DNA of 64,000 nt, taken from positions 1-64,000 of the forward strand of contig NZ_LAYY01000017.1 of assembly GCF_000986785.1 (NCBI RefSeq), read 5' to 3'. Every line of letters begins with the position of its first letter. Within the stretch, counting starts at the first letter, position 1. Made by a program: the position numbers and the translations under genes. Of this stretch, positions 1 through 7,331 are shown one piece after another. Under the pieces are notes generated by a model. It did no database searches. It was given only the letters and a program-made list of their open reading frames with translations, and was not told the DNA's origin. The DNA is from Mesobacillus campisalis (GTDB lineage Bacteria > Bacillota > Bacilli > Bacillales > Cytobacillaceae).

Positions 1-124
<124 letters not shown>

Positions 125-160
125 AAAACGAAAAGCGAAGGCTAGGAGCCGGAGCTGGAC

Positions 161-217
<57 letters not shown>

Positions 218-277
218 TAAAAGTTTTCCTTGCAAAATAACTAAAAGGCATTATAATAGACAATGTCGTTAAAAAAG

Positions 278-393
<116 letters not shown>

Positions 394-395
394 AA

Positions 396-418
396 TCCCC
401 TTATCGGGGACTTTATTT
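396..418 (+). terminator. short hairpin after 5S
   Basis: TCCCC and GGGGA pair around a TTAT loop, followed by CTTTATTTT. It may be a weak terminator or a processing hairpin between 5S and the first tRNA. The stem is only five pairs. Confidence 0.4.
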
Positions 419-445
419 TGCAGATAACACTATAAAATTCCTTTC

Positions 446-520
446 GGCCCCTTGGTCAAGCGGTTAAGACACCGCCCTTTCACGGCGGTAACACGGGTTC
501 GAATCCCGTAGGGGTCACCA
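446..520 (+). tRNA. tRNA-Glu (TTC)
   Basis: 75-base cloverleaf with acceptor GGCCCCT/AGGGGTC, anticodon TTC in the loop CTTTCAC, T arm with GGTTCGAATCC and encoded CCA. It is the first tRNA after 5S. Confidence 0.97.
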
Positions 521-524
521 TTTT

Positions 525-600
525 GGAGGATTAGCTCAGCTGGGAGAGCATCTGCCTTACAAGCAGAGGGTCGGCGGTTCGATCCCGTCATCCTCCACCA
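525..600 (+). tRNA. tRNA-Val (TAC)
   Basis: 76-base tRNA with acceptor GGAGGAT/ATCCTCC, anticodon loop CTTACAA giving TAC, and encoded CCA. It sits four bases after tRNA-Glu. Confidence 0.97.
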
Positions 601-607
601 TTATTAT

Positions 608-683
<76 letters not shown>

Positions 684-743
684 TGTTTCTTGCTTCTTGA
701 ATTAACATCTGCGGTAACATGCGAAAAAGCCCGTAAGGGATTT

Positions 744-762
744 TGAGCAGAGACACTGCTCA
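744..762 (+). other. hairpin inside the unusually long tRNA-Thr/tRNA-Lys spacer
   Basis: TGAGCAG and CTGCTCA form a perfect seven-pair stem around AGACA. The 99-base spacer (684-782) is much longer than the other spacers in the array and has no T run after the hairpin. It may be a processing signal or the scar of a lost tRNA. Confidence 0.4.
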
Positions 763-782
763 CAGTACGATTAATTATGTTC

Positions 783-858
783 GAGCCATTAGCTCAGTCG
801 GTAGAGCATCTGACTTTTAATCAGAGGGTCGAAGGTTCGAGTCCTTCATGGCTCACCA
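783..858 (+). tRNA. tRNA-Lys (TTT)
   Basis: 76-base tRNA with acceptor GAGCCAT/ATGGCTC, loop CTTTTAA giving TTT, and encoded CCA. Confidence 0.97.
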
Positions 859-868
859 TTTTCATATT

Positions 869-953
869 GCGGGTGTGGCGGAATTGGCAGACGCACCAGA
901 CTTAGGATCTGGCGCCGCGAGGCGTGGGGGTTCGACTCCCTTCACCCGCACCA
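869..953 (+). tRNA. tRNA-Leu (TAG)
   Basis: 85-base class II tRNA with a long variable arm, acceptor GCGGGTG/CACCCGC, anticodon TAG and encoded CCA. It is the only leucine tRNA in this array. Confidence 0.97.
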
Positions 954-958
954 TGTAA

Positions 959-1033
959 GCGGAAGTAGTTCAGTGGTAGAATACAACCTTGCCAAGGTTG
1001 GGGTCGCGGGTTCGAATCCCGTCTTCCGCTCCA
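959..1033 (+). tRNA. tRNA-Gly (GCC)
   Basis: 75-base tRNA with acceptor GCGGAAG/CTTCCGC, loop TTGCCAA giving GCC, discriminator T and encoded CCA. Confidence 0.97.
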
Positions 1034-1040
1034 GTAAATA

Positions 1041-1117
<77 letters not shown>

Positions 1118-1123
1118 TATTAA

Positions 1124-1200
1124 CGGGAAGTAGCTCAGCTTGGTAGAGCACTTGGTTTGGGACCAAGGGGTCGCAGGTTCGAATCCTGTCTTCCCGACCA
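1124..1200 (+). tRNA. tRNA-Pro (TGG)
   Basis: 77-base tRNA with acceptor CGGGAAG/CTTCCCG, loop TTTGGGA giving TGG, and encoded CCA. Confidence 0.97.
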
Positions 1201-1206
1201 TTATTC

Positions 1207-1279
1207 GGGGCCTTAGCTCAGCTGGGAGAGCGCCTGCTTTGCACGCAGGAGGTCAGCGGTTCGATCCCGCTAGGCTCCA
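1207..1279 (+). tRNA. tRNA-Ala (TGC), CCA not fully encoded
   Basis: 73 bases up to the discriminator A, with acceptor GGGGCCT/AGGCTCC and loop TTTGCAC giving TGC. The genome continues CCTTG, so the final A of CCA must be added after transcription. Confidence 0.96.
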
Positions 1280-1297
1280 CCTTGTTTTGAATAATTT

Positions 1298-1374
1298 GGC
1301 GGTGTAGCTCAGCTGGCTAGAGCGTACGGTTCATACCCGTAAGGTCGGGGGTTCGATCCCCTCCGCCGCTACCA
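1298..1374 (+). tRNA. tRNA-Met (CAT), elongator type
   Basis: 77-base tRNA nearly identical to the remembered B. subtilis elongator tRNA-Met. Position 1 is paired (G-U) and the anticodon stem lacks the three G-C pairs of the initiator. CCA is encoded. Confidence 0.95.
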
Positions 1375-1383
1375 ACCTTTTAT

Positions 1384-1476
1384 GGAGGAATACCCAAGTC
1401 CGGCTGAAGGGATCGGTCTTGAAAACCGACAGGCGGGTCAAACCGCGCAGGGGTTCGAATCCCCTTTCCTCCTCCA
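1384..1476 (+). tRNA. tRNA-Ser (TGA)
   Basis: 93-base class II tRNA with a long variable arm. Stem TCGGT/ACCGA encloses loop CTTGAAA, giving anticodon TGA. CCA is encoded. Confidence 0.97.
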
Positions 1477-1514
1477 TTGTTTTTTTATCTAATTATTATT
1501 ATCAATATTATTAT

Positions 1515-1588
<74 letters not shown>

Positions 1589-1591
1589 TCT

Positions 1592-1667
1592 GGTCCCGTG
1601 GTGTAGCGGTTAACATGCCTGCCTGTCACGCAGGAGATCGCGGGTTCGATTCCCGTCGGGACCGCCA
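1592..1667 (+). tRNA. tRNA-Asp (GTC)
   Basis: 76-base tRNA with acceptor GGTCCCG/CGGGACC, loop CTGTCAC giving GTC, discriminator G and encoded CCA. Only three bases separate it from tRNA-fMet. Confidence 0.97.
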
Positions 1668-1701
1668 TTTTGATTTCACTAAGAAAATAGTATCACTATA
1701 T

Positions 1702-1774
1702 GGCTCAGTAGCTCAGTCGGTAGAGCAAAGGACTGAAAATCCTTGTGTCGGCGGTTCGATTCCGTCCTGAGCCA
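1702..1774 (+). tRNA. tRNA-Phe (GAA), CCA not fully encoded
   Basis: 73 bases to discriminator A, acceptor GGCTCAG/CTGAGCC, loop CTGAAAA giving GAA. The genome reads CCT instead of CCA after the discriminator. Confidence 0.96.
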
Positions 1775-1785
1775 CCTTGACTTTT

Positions 1786-1870
1786 GGAGGGGTAGCGAAG
1801 TGGCTAAACGCGGCGGACTGTAAATCCGCTCCCTCAGGGTTCGGCGGTTCGAATCCGTCCCCCTCCACCA
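1786..1870 (+). tRNA. tRNA-Tyr (GTA)
   Basis: 85-base class II tRNA with a long variable arm, loop CTGTAAA giving GTA, and encoded CCA. Confidence 0.97.
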
Positions 1871-1873
1871 TTT

Positions 1874-1947
1874 AGGGGTATAGTTTAAAGGTAGAACAGA
1901 GGTCTCCAAAACCTCCAGTGTGGGTTCGATTCCTACTACCCCTGCCA
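1874..1947 (+). tRNA. tRNA-Trp (CCA)
   Basis: 74-base tRNA, acceptor AGGGGTA/TACCCCT, loop CTCCAAA giving anticodon CCA, discriminator G and encoded 3' CCA. Confidence 0.97.
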
Positions 1948-1958
1948 GCGGGGAACAT

Positions 1959-2035
1959 GGCGGTCGTGGCGAAGTGGTTAACGCATCGGATTGTGGCTCC
2001 GACACTCGTGGGTTCGATTCCCATCGATCGCCCCA
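1959..2035 (+). tRNA. tRNA-His (GTG)
   Basis: 77 bases including the extra G at position -1, which pairs with C73. Loop TTGTGGC gives GTG; CCA is encoded. Confidence 0.97.
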
Positions 2036-2044
2036 TTTTTACCA

Positions 2045-2105
2045 GTTGTCTATGGCTAAGCGGCAAGGCAGAAGCTGCAAACACCCATGGTGTGCGTTGA
2101 AAAAT
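2045..2105 (+). pseudogene. degenerate tRNA remnant (Gln- or Cys-like)
   Basis: Bases 2052-2070 match the D-arm region of Bacillus tRNA-Gln and tRNA-Cys at most positions (AAGCGG and AAGGCA kept). CTGCAAA at 2075-2081 matches the tRNA-Cys anticodon loop, and TGCGTTG near 2093-2099 matches tRNA-Gln. There is no anticodon stem, T arm or acceptor pairing. In the remembered B. subtilis order His-Gln-Gly-Cys, a Gln gene would lie exactly here between His and Gly. The piece also holds a small perfect hairpin at 2081-2093. Confidence 0.5.
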
Positions 2106-2112
2106 ACTTTAT

Positions 2113-2186
2113 GCGGGTGTAGTTTAGTGGTAAAACCTCAGCCTTCCAAGCTGATGATGAGGGTTCGATTCCCTTCACCCGCTCCA
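2113..2186 (+). tRNA. tRNA-Gly (TCC)
   Basis: 74-base tRNA with acceptor GCGGGTG/CACCCGC, loop CTTCCAA giving TCC, discriminator T and encoded CCA. It is the second glycine tRNA of the array. Confidence 0.97.
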
Positions 2187-2214
2187 AGCAAATTTTATTC
2201 CTGTAAGACAATCC

Positions 2215-2288
<74 letters not shown>

Positions 2289-2290
2289 TA

Positions 2291-2324
2291 AAAAAACTAA
2301 TCCTTATCGGATTAGTTTTTTTTT
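2291..2324 (+). terminator. terminator of the rRNA/tRNA operon
   Basis: Eight-pair stem ACTAATCC/GGATTAGT around TTATC, preceded by six A and followed by nine T. It is a strong intrinsic terminator that can work in both directions. Confidence 0.93.
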
Positions 2325-2478
2325 ATGCTTTAAAACCTGTATAAAATGTGAGGAGTGTCACCATTCAAGGGTGTGTCTCCTCAACATTCATTATTTTACA
2401 ATCATTTCTAACATTACGTTTTATTTTCCAACCAGGTGGTAATATAATTAGGAAATCCCTGAATGGAGGGAGGACACC

Positions 2479-2619
2479 ATGATAAACAACGATGAATATA
2501 TATTATTTATCGCCGAACTTGATCGCCTTGTTGAGGATTACCATAAATGCCCGGATAGTGGACTGAAAGAAAGAATTCAGGAAGATATCACCTTATTAGC
2601 TGAAGTAATCAGCCACTAA
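2479..2619 (+). CDS. small hypothetical protein, 46 aa
   Basis: ATG preceded by GGAGGGAGGAC at a good distance, open for 46 codons to TAA, followed at once by a strong hairpin terminator. The product is acidic and probably helical (for example AELDRLVEDYHK), with one cysteine and no membrane segment. I do not recognise a family. The small-protein length and amphipathic helix recall Spo0E-like proteins, but the Spo0E signature is absent, so no function is proposed. RBS, length and dedicated terminator make a real gene likely. Confidence 0.65.
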   Translation: MINNDEYILFIAELDRLVEDYHKCPDSGLKERIQEDITLLAEVISH

Positions 2620-2652
2620 AAGATCCATTGGCCATAAGTCATGGGTCTTTTC
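2618..2652 (+). terminator. terminator of the 46-aa gene
   Basis: AAAAGATCCAT pairs with ATGGGTCTTTT (eleven pairs, one wobble) around TGGCCATAAGTC, with a T tract. It begins in the stop codon of the small gene. Confidence 0.85.
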
Positions 2653-2717
2653 TATACCCTCCAGCCTCAGTGTCCAATAATGGGGAAGGACCCCCTGTGG
2701 ATAAAAGCTAGCAAACC

Positions 2718-3011
2718 TTAGAGTGGTTTGATTATGACCTCATGCCTGGTATAGAAGTGCCTGTATCTATAATAGATCTTCACCTGGGCTTCATGTTTTT
2801 CCAAAGAAAATATATAATTCGAATTCATTGGAGTGCTGCTCCTTTGGTATTGAATCCGGAATTGCTTGGCTATCCCTTCAAGATAGCTTTCTAGCTCTTT
2901 TTTTCTGATTATTGCAGGCTGCTGAGGGTCCTTGTCGGCAGCCTTATTTTGTTTAAAGGTATCTATACAGGATAATAATTGTTTTTCTTGGTCTGATAAT
3001 TCATACTTCAA
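2718..3011 (-). CDS. hypothetical protein, 97 aa
   Basis: The frame starts with TTG at 3011, with GGGGGA about eight bases upstream, so TTG is the best start; no in-frame ATG serves better. The product is soluble and charged, with a predicted helical N-terminal half (about residues 5-50) and a basic, tyrosine-rich C-terminal half (about 60-95) that may form beta strands. I do not recognise a family. It points toward the small gene at 2479, and an inverted-repeat terminator separates it from the DUF2294 gene upstream. Confidence 0.6.
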   Translation of the reverse strand: MKYELSDQEKQLLSCIDTFKQNKAADKDPQQPAIIRKKELESYLEGIAKQFRIQYQRSSTPMNSNYIFSLEKHEAQVKIYYRYRHFYTRHEVIIKPL

Positions 3012-3063
3012 ATTCCCAAATCCCCCACATTATTTTTATCTGTACTTTAAAAGGAACATAAAA

Positions 3064-3105
3064 AGGTCAGAAAAAGAGCAACGATTAAAACTCTTTTTCT
3101 GACCT
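3064..3105 (-). terminator. bidirectional terminator with a 15-bp stem
   Basis: AGGTCAGAAAAAGAG and its exact complement pair around a 12-base loop. On the minus strand the stem is followed by TTTT. It lies downstream of the DUF2294 gene at 3282 and probably ends that transcript. Confidence 0.8.
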
Positions 3106-3160
3106 ATGTTTGGTTTATGTCCATTCATCTTTATGCAGAAAAAATAATTCAAATTTTATT

Positions 3161-3216
3161 GGTTTTAATAAATAAATAATTAAGATTTTTGGTTTTGATA
3201 AATAATTAAGATTTTT
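3161..3216. repeat. AT-rich direct repeat, two copies
   Basis: GGTTTTAATAAATAAATAATTAAGATTTTT (described by positions 3161-3190) is followed by a shorter copy at 3191-3216 with four bases fewer. It lies between a terminator and the 3' end of the DUF2294 gene. No function is evident. Confidence 0.6.
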
Positions 3217-3281
3217 GTCTTAACCTTCTTTAATCCTAACACCTATCGGGCAAAAGTTCAACATAGTTATTGGAAAAGGAA

Positions 3282-4016
3282 TCAAGTGCCATTTCTGTCT
3301 GGGTTCATAATGAAAAGGGTATAGGATATATCCTTTTTAAAGTCCCAGCCTACAAAGAAATCGGTAATTTCAGAGTGTAAATATGCCTCAAAGTTTTTCC
3401 GGTGTTCATCCAGCAGCCGCTTTTCCAGGCTTCTTTTCGCAATGATCAGAGTTTCATCAAATCCAAGACTGATCAATTCCTTTTCAATGGAAACCAGAAT
3501 GCCGCTTCTCACAATCATCAACTGGCGTTTGTTAAGCAAAATTGATTCTGTTTTTTGGGGAGTCTTTTGGGCCTCTTCACTCACTTCAATTATTTCATGA
3601 TGGACTTTTTCCTTATTGCGGTAAGGGGGGATTGCTGTATCATTCTGGAGTGATGAAGGAAGGACCATCAGGAACATCCCTGAACGCAAATGTAAATTCC
3701 AATCATAATAAAAATCGCGTATTTCCTTTTTTAATGTCAATTCTGTAAAACTTTTAATTTCATTAATGATTTTTTCCATCAGAAGATCGCGGGTCTTATG
3801 GACAAAGATGTCCTGCTTTCTCTCAATCAGGGACTTTTCCATCGGTGAAAGGAAGCTGGTGAGATGGACAGTCAAAAACAGGCCGGACAAGGTACAATGT
3901 ACTCCACCCGGTCCCCGGCCGAATTGGTCTCTTAGCAGGCGCCCAATAAAACCGGCAATTTCTTTTTCGAGTATATCCTTTTCCAATAACTCGTTTTCCA
4001 TATCCTTCATCCTCAT
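3282..4016 (-). CDS. DUF2294-type protein with two related halves
   Basis: The N-terminal half (about residues 5-110) carries the DUF2294 pattern: GRGPGGV, then LSPMEKSL and a helix ending in DFYYDW. After a linker (about 130-155), a second half (about 160-240) repeats the later part (EITDFFVGWD) without the GRGP loop. The usual family length is near 120 aa, so this looks like a duplicated, partly decayed version. The frame is open to a TTG at 4046, but ATG at 4016 has AAAGGA nine bases upstream and gives 244 aa; I prefer it. A single-domain relative lies at 53141 beside the FdhF-type gene. The biochemical role is unknown to me. Confidence 0.75.
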   Translation of the reverse strand: MRMKDMENELLEKDILEKEIAGFIGRLLRDQFGRGPGGVHCTLSGLFLTVHLTSFLSPMEKSLIERKQDIFVHKTRDLLMEKIINEIKSFTELTLKKEIRDFYYDWNLHLRSGMFLMVLPSSLQNDTAIPPYRNKEKVHHEIIEVSEEAQKTPQKTESILLNKRQLMIVRSGILVSIEKELISLGFDETLIIAKRSLEKRLLDEHRKNFEAYLHSEITDFFVGWDFKKDISYTLFIMNPDRNGT

Positions 4017-4162
4017 GTATATTATTCCTTTATACCATTCCCTCAATGTATCTGTTTTAAAACATAAATGGGAGATAGGAGATTGGTCTTCGAAAATTGC
4101 CGTTAGGGTTTAACAGAGTTAAAATAAAAAGGGAAGTTTATTTATGAAGTGGAGGAATGTCT

Positions 4163-4987
4163 GTGAACGTGAAATTAAATAATGGAATTGAAATGCCGCA
4201 ATTGGGCTTTGGCGTTTATCTGGTAGAAGAAGGCGAGAGTGTCATTGAAGCGGTAAAAAAGGCCATAGAAGTGGGTTATAGATCCATTGATACCGCGGCC
4301 TTATACAAAAATGAAAGAGGCGTTGGACAAGCCATCCGTGAAGCTGGCGTGCCGCGCGAGGAGCTGTTCATCACCACCAAAGTGTGGAACAGCGACCAGG
4401 GGTATGAATCAACCCTGAAAGCCTTCGACGAAAGTCTAGAGAGACTGGGACTCGATTATCTCGATCTTTATCTTATCCATTGGCCTACACCAAGGAATAA
4501 CAAATATATAGAAACTTTTAAGGCACTGGAAAAACTATATGAAGATGGCAAGGTACGGGCAATCGGCGTGTCCAATTTTAATATTGGGCACCTGGAAAGA
4601 ATTTTGTCCGAGTGCAAGGTCAAGCCGGTTGTCAACCAGGTGGAACTTCATCCATACTTCTCCCAACCTGAATTGAGAAAGTTCTGTTCTGATAACGGAA
4701 TCTACGTAGAGGCATGGGGACCATTGATGCAAGGGGGAGAGGCGCTTAAGGATGAGGTGATTGTCAAAATTGCAGAACAGCATGGCAAGACCCCGGCCCA
4801 AGTCATCCTGCGCTGGCATTTGCAAAATGATGTAATTGCAATCCCAAAATCTACGACCCCAAGCAGGATTGAAGAAAACATCAACGTTTTCGATTTTGAA
4901 CTTTCACACGAAGAAATGCAGCAAATGGATTCGCTTAACCAAAACAGGCGTCAAGGGCCGGACCCCGAGGAAATGCATCGGGCATAA
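4163..4987 (+). CDS. aldo/keto reductase
   Basis: A complete single-domain TIM-barrel NADPH-dependent reductase, close in pattern to B. subtilis YvgN/YtbE. The catalytic tetrad is visible: Asp and Tyr in IDTAALYKNE (about 43 and 48), Lys in TTKVW (about 73) and His in LIHWP (about 106). The cofactor region IPKSTTPSRIEEN is present near the C-terminus. It should reduce aldehydes, including glyoxal and methylglyoxal, in the cytoplasm. An ATG at 4157 touches the GGAGGA site directly, leaving no spacing, whereas GTG at 4163 is six bases away; I take GTG as start (274 aa). It is a single-gene unit with its own terminator. Confidence 0.92.
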   Translation: MNVKLNNGIEMPQLGFGVYLVEEGESVIEAVKKAIEVGYRSIDTAALYKNERGVGQAIREAGVPREELFITTKVWNSDQGYESTLKAFDESLERLGLDYLDLYLIHWPTPRNNKYIETFKALEKLYEDGKVRAIGVSNFNIGHLERILSECKVKPVVNQVELHPYFSQPELRKFCSDNGIYVEAWGPLMQGGEALKDEVIVKIAEQHGKTPAQVILRWHLQNDVIAIPKSTTPSRIEENINVFDFELSHEEMQQMDSLNQNRRQGPDPEEMHRA

Positions 4988-5021
4988 AGCTTGTGCTTCC
5001 GGTGAGAGCTGCCAAGAAAAG

Positions 5022-5049
5022 AGCCTGGAGCATGCTCCAGGCTTTTTTT
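5022..5049 (+). terminator. terminator of the aldo/keto reductase gene
   Basis: A perfect 22-base palindrome (AGCCTGGAGCA and its complement) followed by seven T. It lies between convergent genes and could serve both. Confidence 0.93.
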
Positions 5050-5056
5050 GCATGCA

Positions 5057-5692
5057 TTAGAATGTTTGAGCCAAATCTTTTGCACGTGCAATTGCATTTT
5101 CCTTAATTTCTTCTGCTTTGTCAGGCAAAGCGTTATGGCCCTCGATAAACAGTCCTTCAAAGGAAGGGACTCCAAAGAATTGCATCATGATCTCAAGGTA
5201 GCGATGACCCATTTCCATCTGGGCTGCAGGGCCTTCTGAATAGATGCCGCCGCGCGCCTGGATATGCAAGCCCTTTTTATCCGTCAAAAGGCCAACTGGG
5301 CCTTGCTCGGTGTATTTAAAGGTCTTGCCGGCAACTGCTACTGAATCCATATAAGCTTTCATGACTGGGGGAAAAGAGAAGTTCCACAATGGTGTCACAA
5401 AAACATACTTGTCAGCAGCAATAAATTGCTCACTTAATTCATTAAGCCTGCTTACTTTTGCTTTCTCCTCGGAGGTAAGCTGGTCGAATTCCTGCCCCGA
5501 ACGAAGTTTTCCCCAACCGTTGAAAACATCGACGTCAAGCTGCGGAATGTTCTCTTTATACAAATCAACATGAATGATTTCATGATCGGAATTTGCTTCT
5601 TTGTAGCTGTCAATAAATGCCTTGGCTACCGCCATACTGTAAGATTGAGTGTCATCATGAGGGTGGGCAGTAATGTACAATACTTTTGTCAT
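5057..5692 (-). CDS. azoR: FMN-dependent NADH-azoreductase
   Basis: A 211-aa flavodoxin-like quinone/azo reductase of the AzoR family. The N-terminus [11 protein letters not shown] leads into the FMN phosphate-binding loop, [10 protein letters not shown] (about 98-107) is the family's FMN motif, and RGGIYS follows near 146. It reduces quinones and azo compounds with NADH and is commonly linked to electrophile and thiol stress. ATG at 5692 has AAAGGA upstream; the frame stays open another 56 codons without a site. It faces the aldo/keto reductase, another carbonyl/electrophile detoxifier, across a shared terminator. Confidence 0.93.
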   Translation of the reverse strand: MTKVLYITAHPHDDTQSYSMAVAKAFIDSYKEANSDHEIIHVDLYKENIPQLDVDVFNGWGKLRSGQEFDQLTSEEKAKVSRLNELSEQFIAADKYVFVTPLWNFSFPPVMKAYMDSVAVAGKTFKYTEQGPVGLLTDKKGLHIQARGGIYSEGPAAQMEMGHRYLEIMMQFFGVPSFEGLFIEGHNALPDKAEEIKENAIARAKDLAQTF

Positions 5693-5843
5693 CCTGATTC
5701 TTTCCTTTCTATTCGTAAAATATATACATTTTAGTTTCTGCAGTAAATTACATCTTATGTAATTTACTTGAATCAAATATTTTTTAATTCGGGATATATT
5801 ATCTCCGTTGTTTCTTCCTTTTTCAACTAGTATGCTCAACACT

Positions 5844-5874
5844 AAAAAAGGCGATCTCACTAAAGACGCCTTTT
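5844..5874 (-). terminator. terminator of the 48-aa gene
   Basis: AAAAGGCG and CGCCTTTT pair around a 13-base loop; on the minus strand the stem is followed by T residues. It lies seven bases past the stop of the small gene at 5881. Confidence 0.8.
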
Positions 5875-5880
5875 CTGAAT

Positions 5881-6027
5881 TTATTCCTCTGTACCAGCGG
5901 AGAAGGGATTTGTACTGATATTGGCGCGCATCTCATCACTCAAAATAAATGGGTTCTGCATCGCTTCACCAGTCAAGGCATCATTAGTGTGAAAACTTCC
6001 ATCATAATGGAAAGGCTGATTTTCCAT
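5881..6027 (-). CDS. small hypothetical protein, 48 aa
   Basis: ATG at 6027 is preceded by GGAGGTGACAG, an excellent ribosome site, and the frame runs 48 codons to TAA. The product is acidic, proline- and asparagine-containing, with no membrane segment and no cysteine. It starts [10 protein letters not shown] and contains [10 protein letters not shown] and NPFSAG. I do not recognise a family. It has its own terminator and a divergent promoter region shared with the desaturase gene. Confidence 0.7.
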   Translation of the reverse strand: MENQPFHYDGSFHTNDALTGEAMQNPFILSDEMRANISTNPFSAGTEE

Positions 6028-6147
6028 TCTGTCACCTCCATATTAAGTAAGTTGTGAGCAAATTAGGGTTTTTATACATGGTGAAAGCATGTTCCCCATC
6101 ATAAAGAGGCCAATCTTACCAACTTTTATTGTTATGCACCATTTTAA

Positions 6148-6174
6148 TTGAAGAAACAGAATTTATGTTATAAT
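6148..6174 (+). promoter_or_regulatory. extended -10 promoter of the desaturase gene
   Basis: TTGAAG (6148-6153) and TATAAT (6169-6174) are 15 bases apart, with TG one base before the -10. It leaves a leader of about 120 bases before the GTG start. Confidence 0.6.
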
Positions 6175-6183
6175 TTAATTGGT

Positions 6184-6203
6184 ATCTGGTATTAATATCA
6201 GAT
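6184..6203. promoter_or_regulatory. 20-bp near-perfect palindrome, probable operator
   Basis: ATCTGGTATTAATATCAGAT differs from its own complement at one pair only. It begins ten bases after the -10, at the expected transcription start, which suits repressor binding. The cognate regulator is unknown. Confidence 0.55.
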
Positions 6204-6226
6204 GAAAAATCAGGAAGAAACTTTCA

Positions 6227-6258
6227 GCTGATGGTTTGTTTTGCTGACTATCATCAGC
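6227..6258 (+). promoter_or_regulatory. leader hairpin before the desaturase gene
   Basis: GCTGATG (6227-6233) and CATCAGC (6252-6258) form a seven-pair stem in the untranslated leader about 40 bases before the start codon. It has no T run, so it is not a terminator by itself. Confidence 0.4.
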
Positions 6259-6298
6259 CAGGAATCAGGGAATCTTTGAAAACAACGGAGGGCTAGCT

Positions 6299-7192
6299 GT
6301 GCTGACAAATCATTTGGATTTTAGATTGGAACCAAAAGTGAGAGAATTATACGAGGAACACAAAAAACGCGCAGAGAAGATTGACTGGGGATATCATGAT
6401 TTCCTGCCTTGGGACAAGGCAATGGACTTTCGGAGAGTACCATGGGATGAAAGCCAGGTGACACTGCCTGCTTCTGTCATCACGGCAGTGGAAACTGCAC
6501 TTCTCACCGAAGTGAACCTCCCCTGGTTCACTTCCTATCTGGACCAAACCTTCAAAGGGTCGCTCACTGTGATAAAAGAGTTTGTCCATACCTGGACTGC
6601 GGAAGAAGACCAGCACTCCAATTTGCTGGAAACATATCTTTTAATTACCCGTAATGTCGATCCTAAAAGGCTCCACCAGCTGCATAAGCAGACAATGGAG
6701 AATGGGTGGAACCCGGATTTCCACACTCCTTTTGAAACAATGGTTTATACATCAATGCAGGAACTTGCGACCATGGTGTTTTATTATAATGTTGCAAAAG
6801 TGGCAGGACCCCACGATAAGGACCTTGCCTCCCTTCTGAGGCGGTTGGCAAAGGATGAAACCCTGCATTATGCTTTTTACCGGGATGTCATTAAATATCA
6901 TCTTCAGCTTGAGCCTAATTACTGTTACTATTTGGGGAATGTGATCATGAACTTTAAAATGCCTGGTGCCGTCATGCCAGACTTTGAAGACAGGATGTCC
7001 ATTATCGCAAAAGAAGCGAATTATGGTCCGCTTGAATATTTCGACCAGGTCCTTGATGTAATTATCGACTACTGGGAAATTGAAAAGCTGAGGCCAATCG
7101 CTCCTGAAGCAGAAAAAGCGCGGCTGGAAATCCTTAATTACCATGCCAGGCTGAAAAGGGTAAGGGACCGATTTTACAGTAAAAATAGCTAG
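6299..7192 (+). CDS. acyl-ACP desaturase (soluble di-iron type)
   Basis: A 297-aa soluble stearoyl-ACP desaturase-like protein that introduces a double bond into acyl chains carried by ACP. The ferritin-like di-iron site is complete: Glu near 71, ExxH at 103-106 (AEEDQHS), Glu near 155 and ExxH at 187-190 (DETLHY). There are no membrane spans, unlike the DesK-controlled Bacillus Des enzyme. GTG is the start, with GGAGGG seven bases upstream. Members of this family are common in actinobacteria and plants and less so in Bacillaceae. It is upstream of a CarH-like light-responsive regulator, which may be related or only a neighbour. Confidence 0.9.
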   Translation: MLTNHLDFRLEPKVRELYEEHKKRAEKIDWGYHDFLPWDKAMDFRRVPWDESQVTLPASVITAVETALLTEVNLPWFTSYLDQTFKGSLTVIKEFVHTWTAEEDQHSNLLETYLLITRNVDPKRLHQLHKQTMENGWNPDFHTPFETMVYTSMQELATMVFYYNVAKVAGPHDKDLASLLRRLAKDETLHYAFYRDVIKYHLQLEPNYCYYLGNVIMNFKMPGAVMPDFEDRMSIIAKEANYGPLEYFDQVLDVIIDYWEIEKLRPIAPEAEKARLEILNYHARLKRVRDRFYSKNS

Positions 7193-7198
7193 TACAAA

Positions 7199-7233
7199 GC
7201 GGCGGTTAGGATTCCTAGCCGTTGTTTTTTTTT
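7199..7233 (+). terminator. terminator of the desaturase gene
   Basis: GGTTAGG and CCTAGCC pair around ATT, with weaker pairs below and nine T after the stem. Confidence 0.8.
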
Positions 7234-7331
7234 GGCAAGAAAGGAATGCCTCATCCTGTAAAGTCTGTATTGTGTTCTTGAGGAAATCGATATATAGTAA
7301 ATGTATAATTTTTGTAAAAGAAGGGTCAGAA

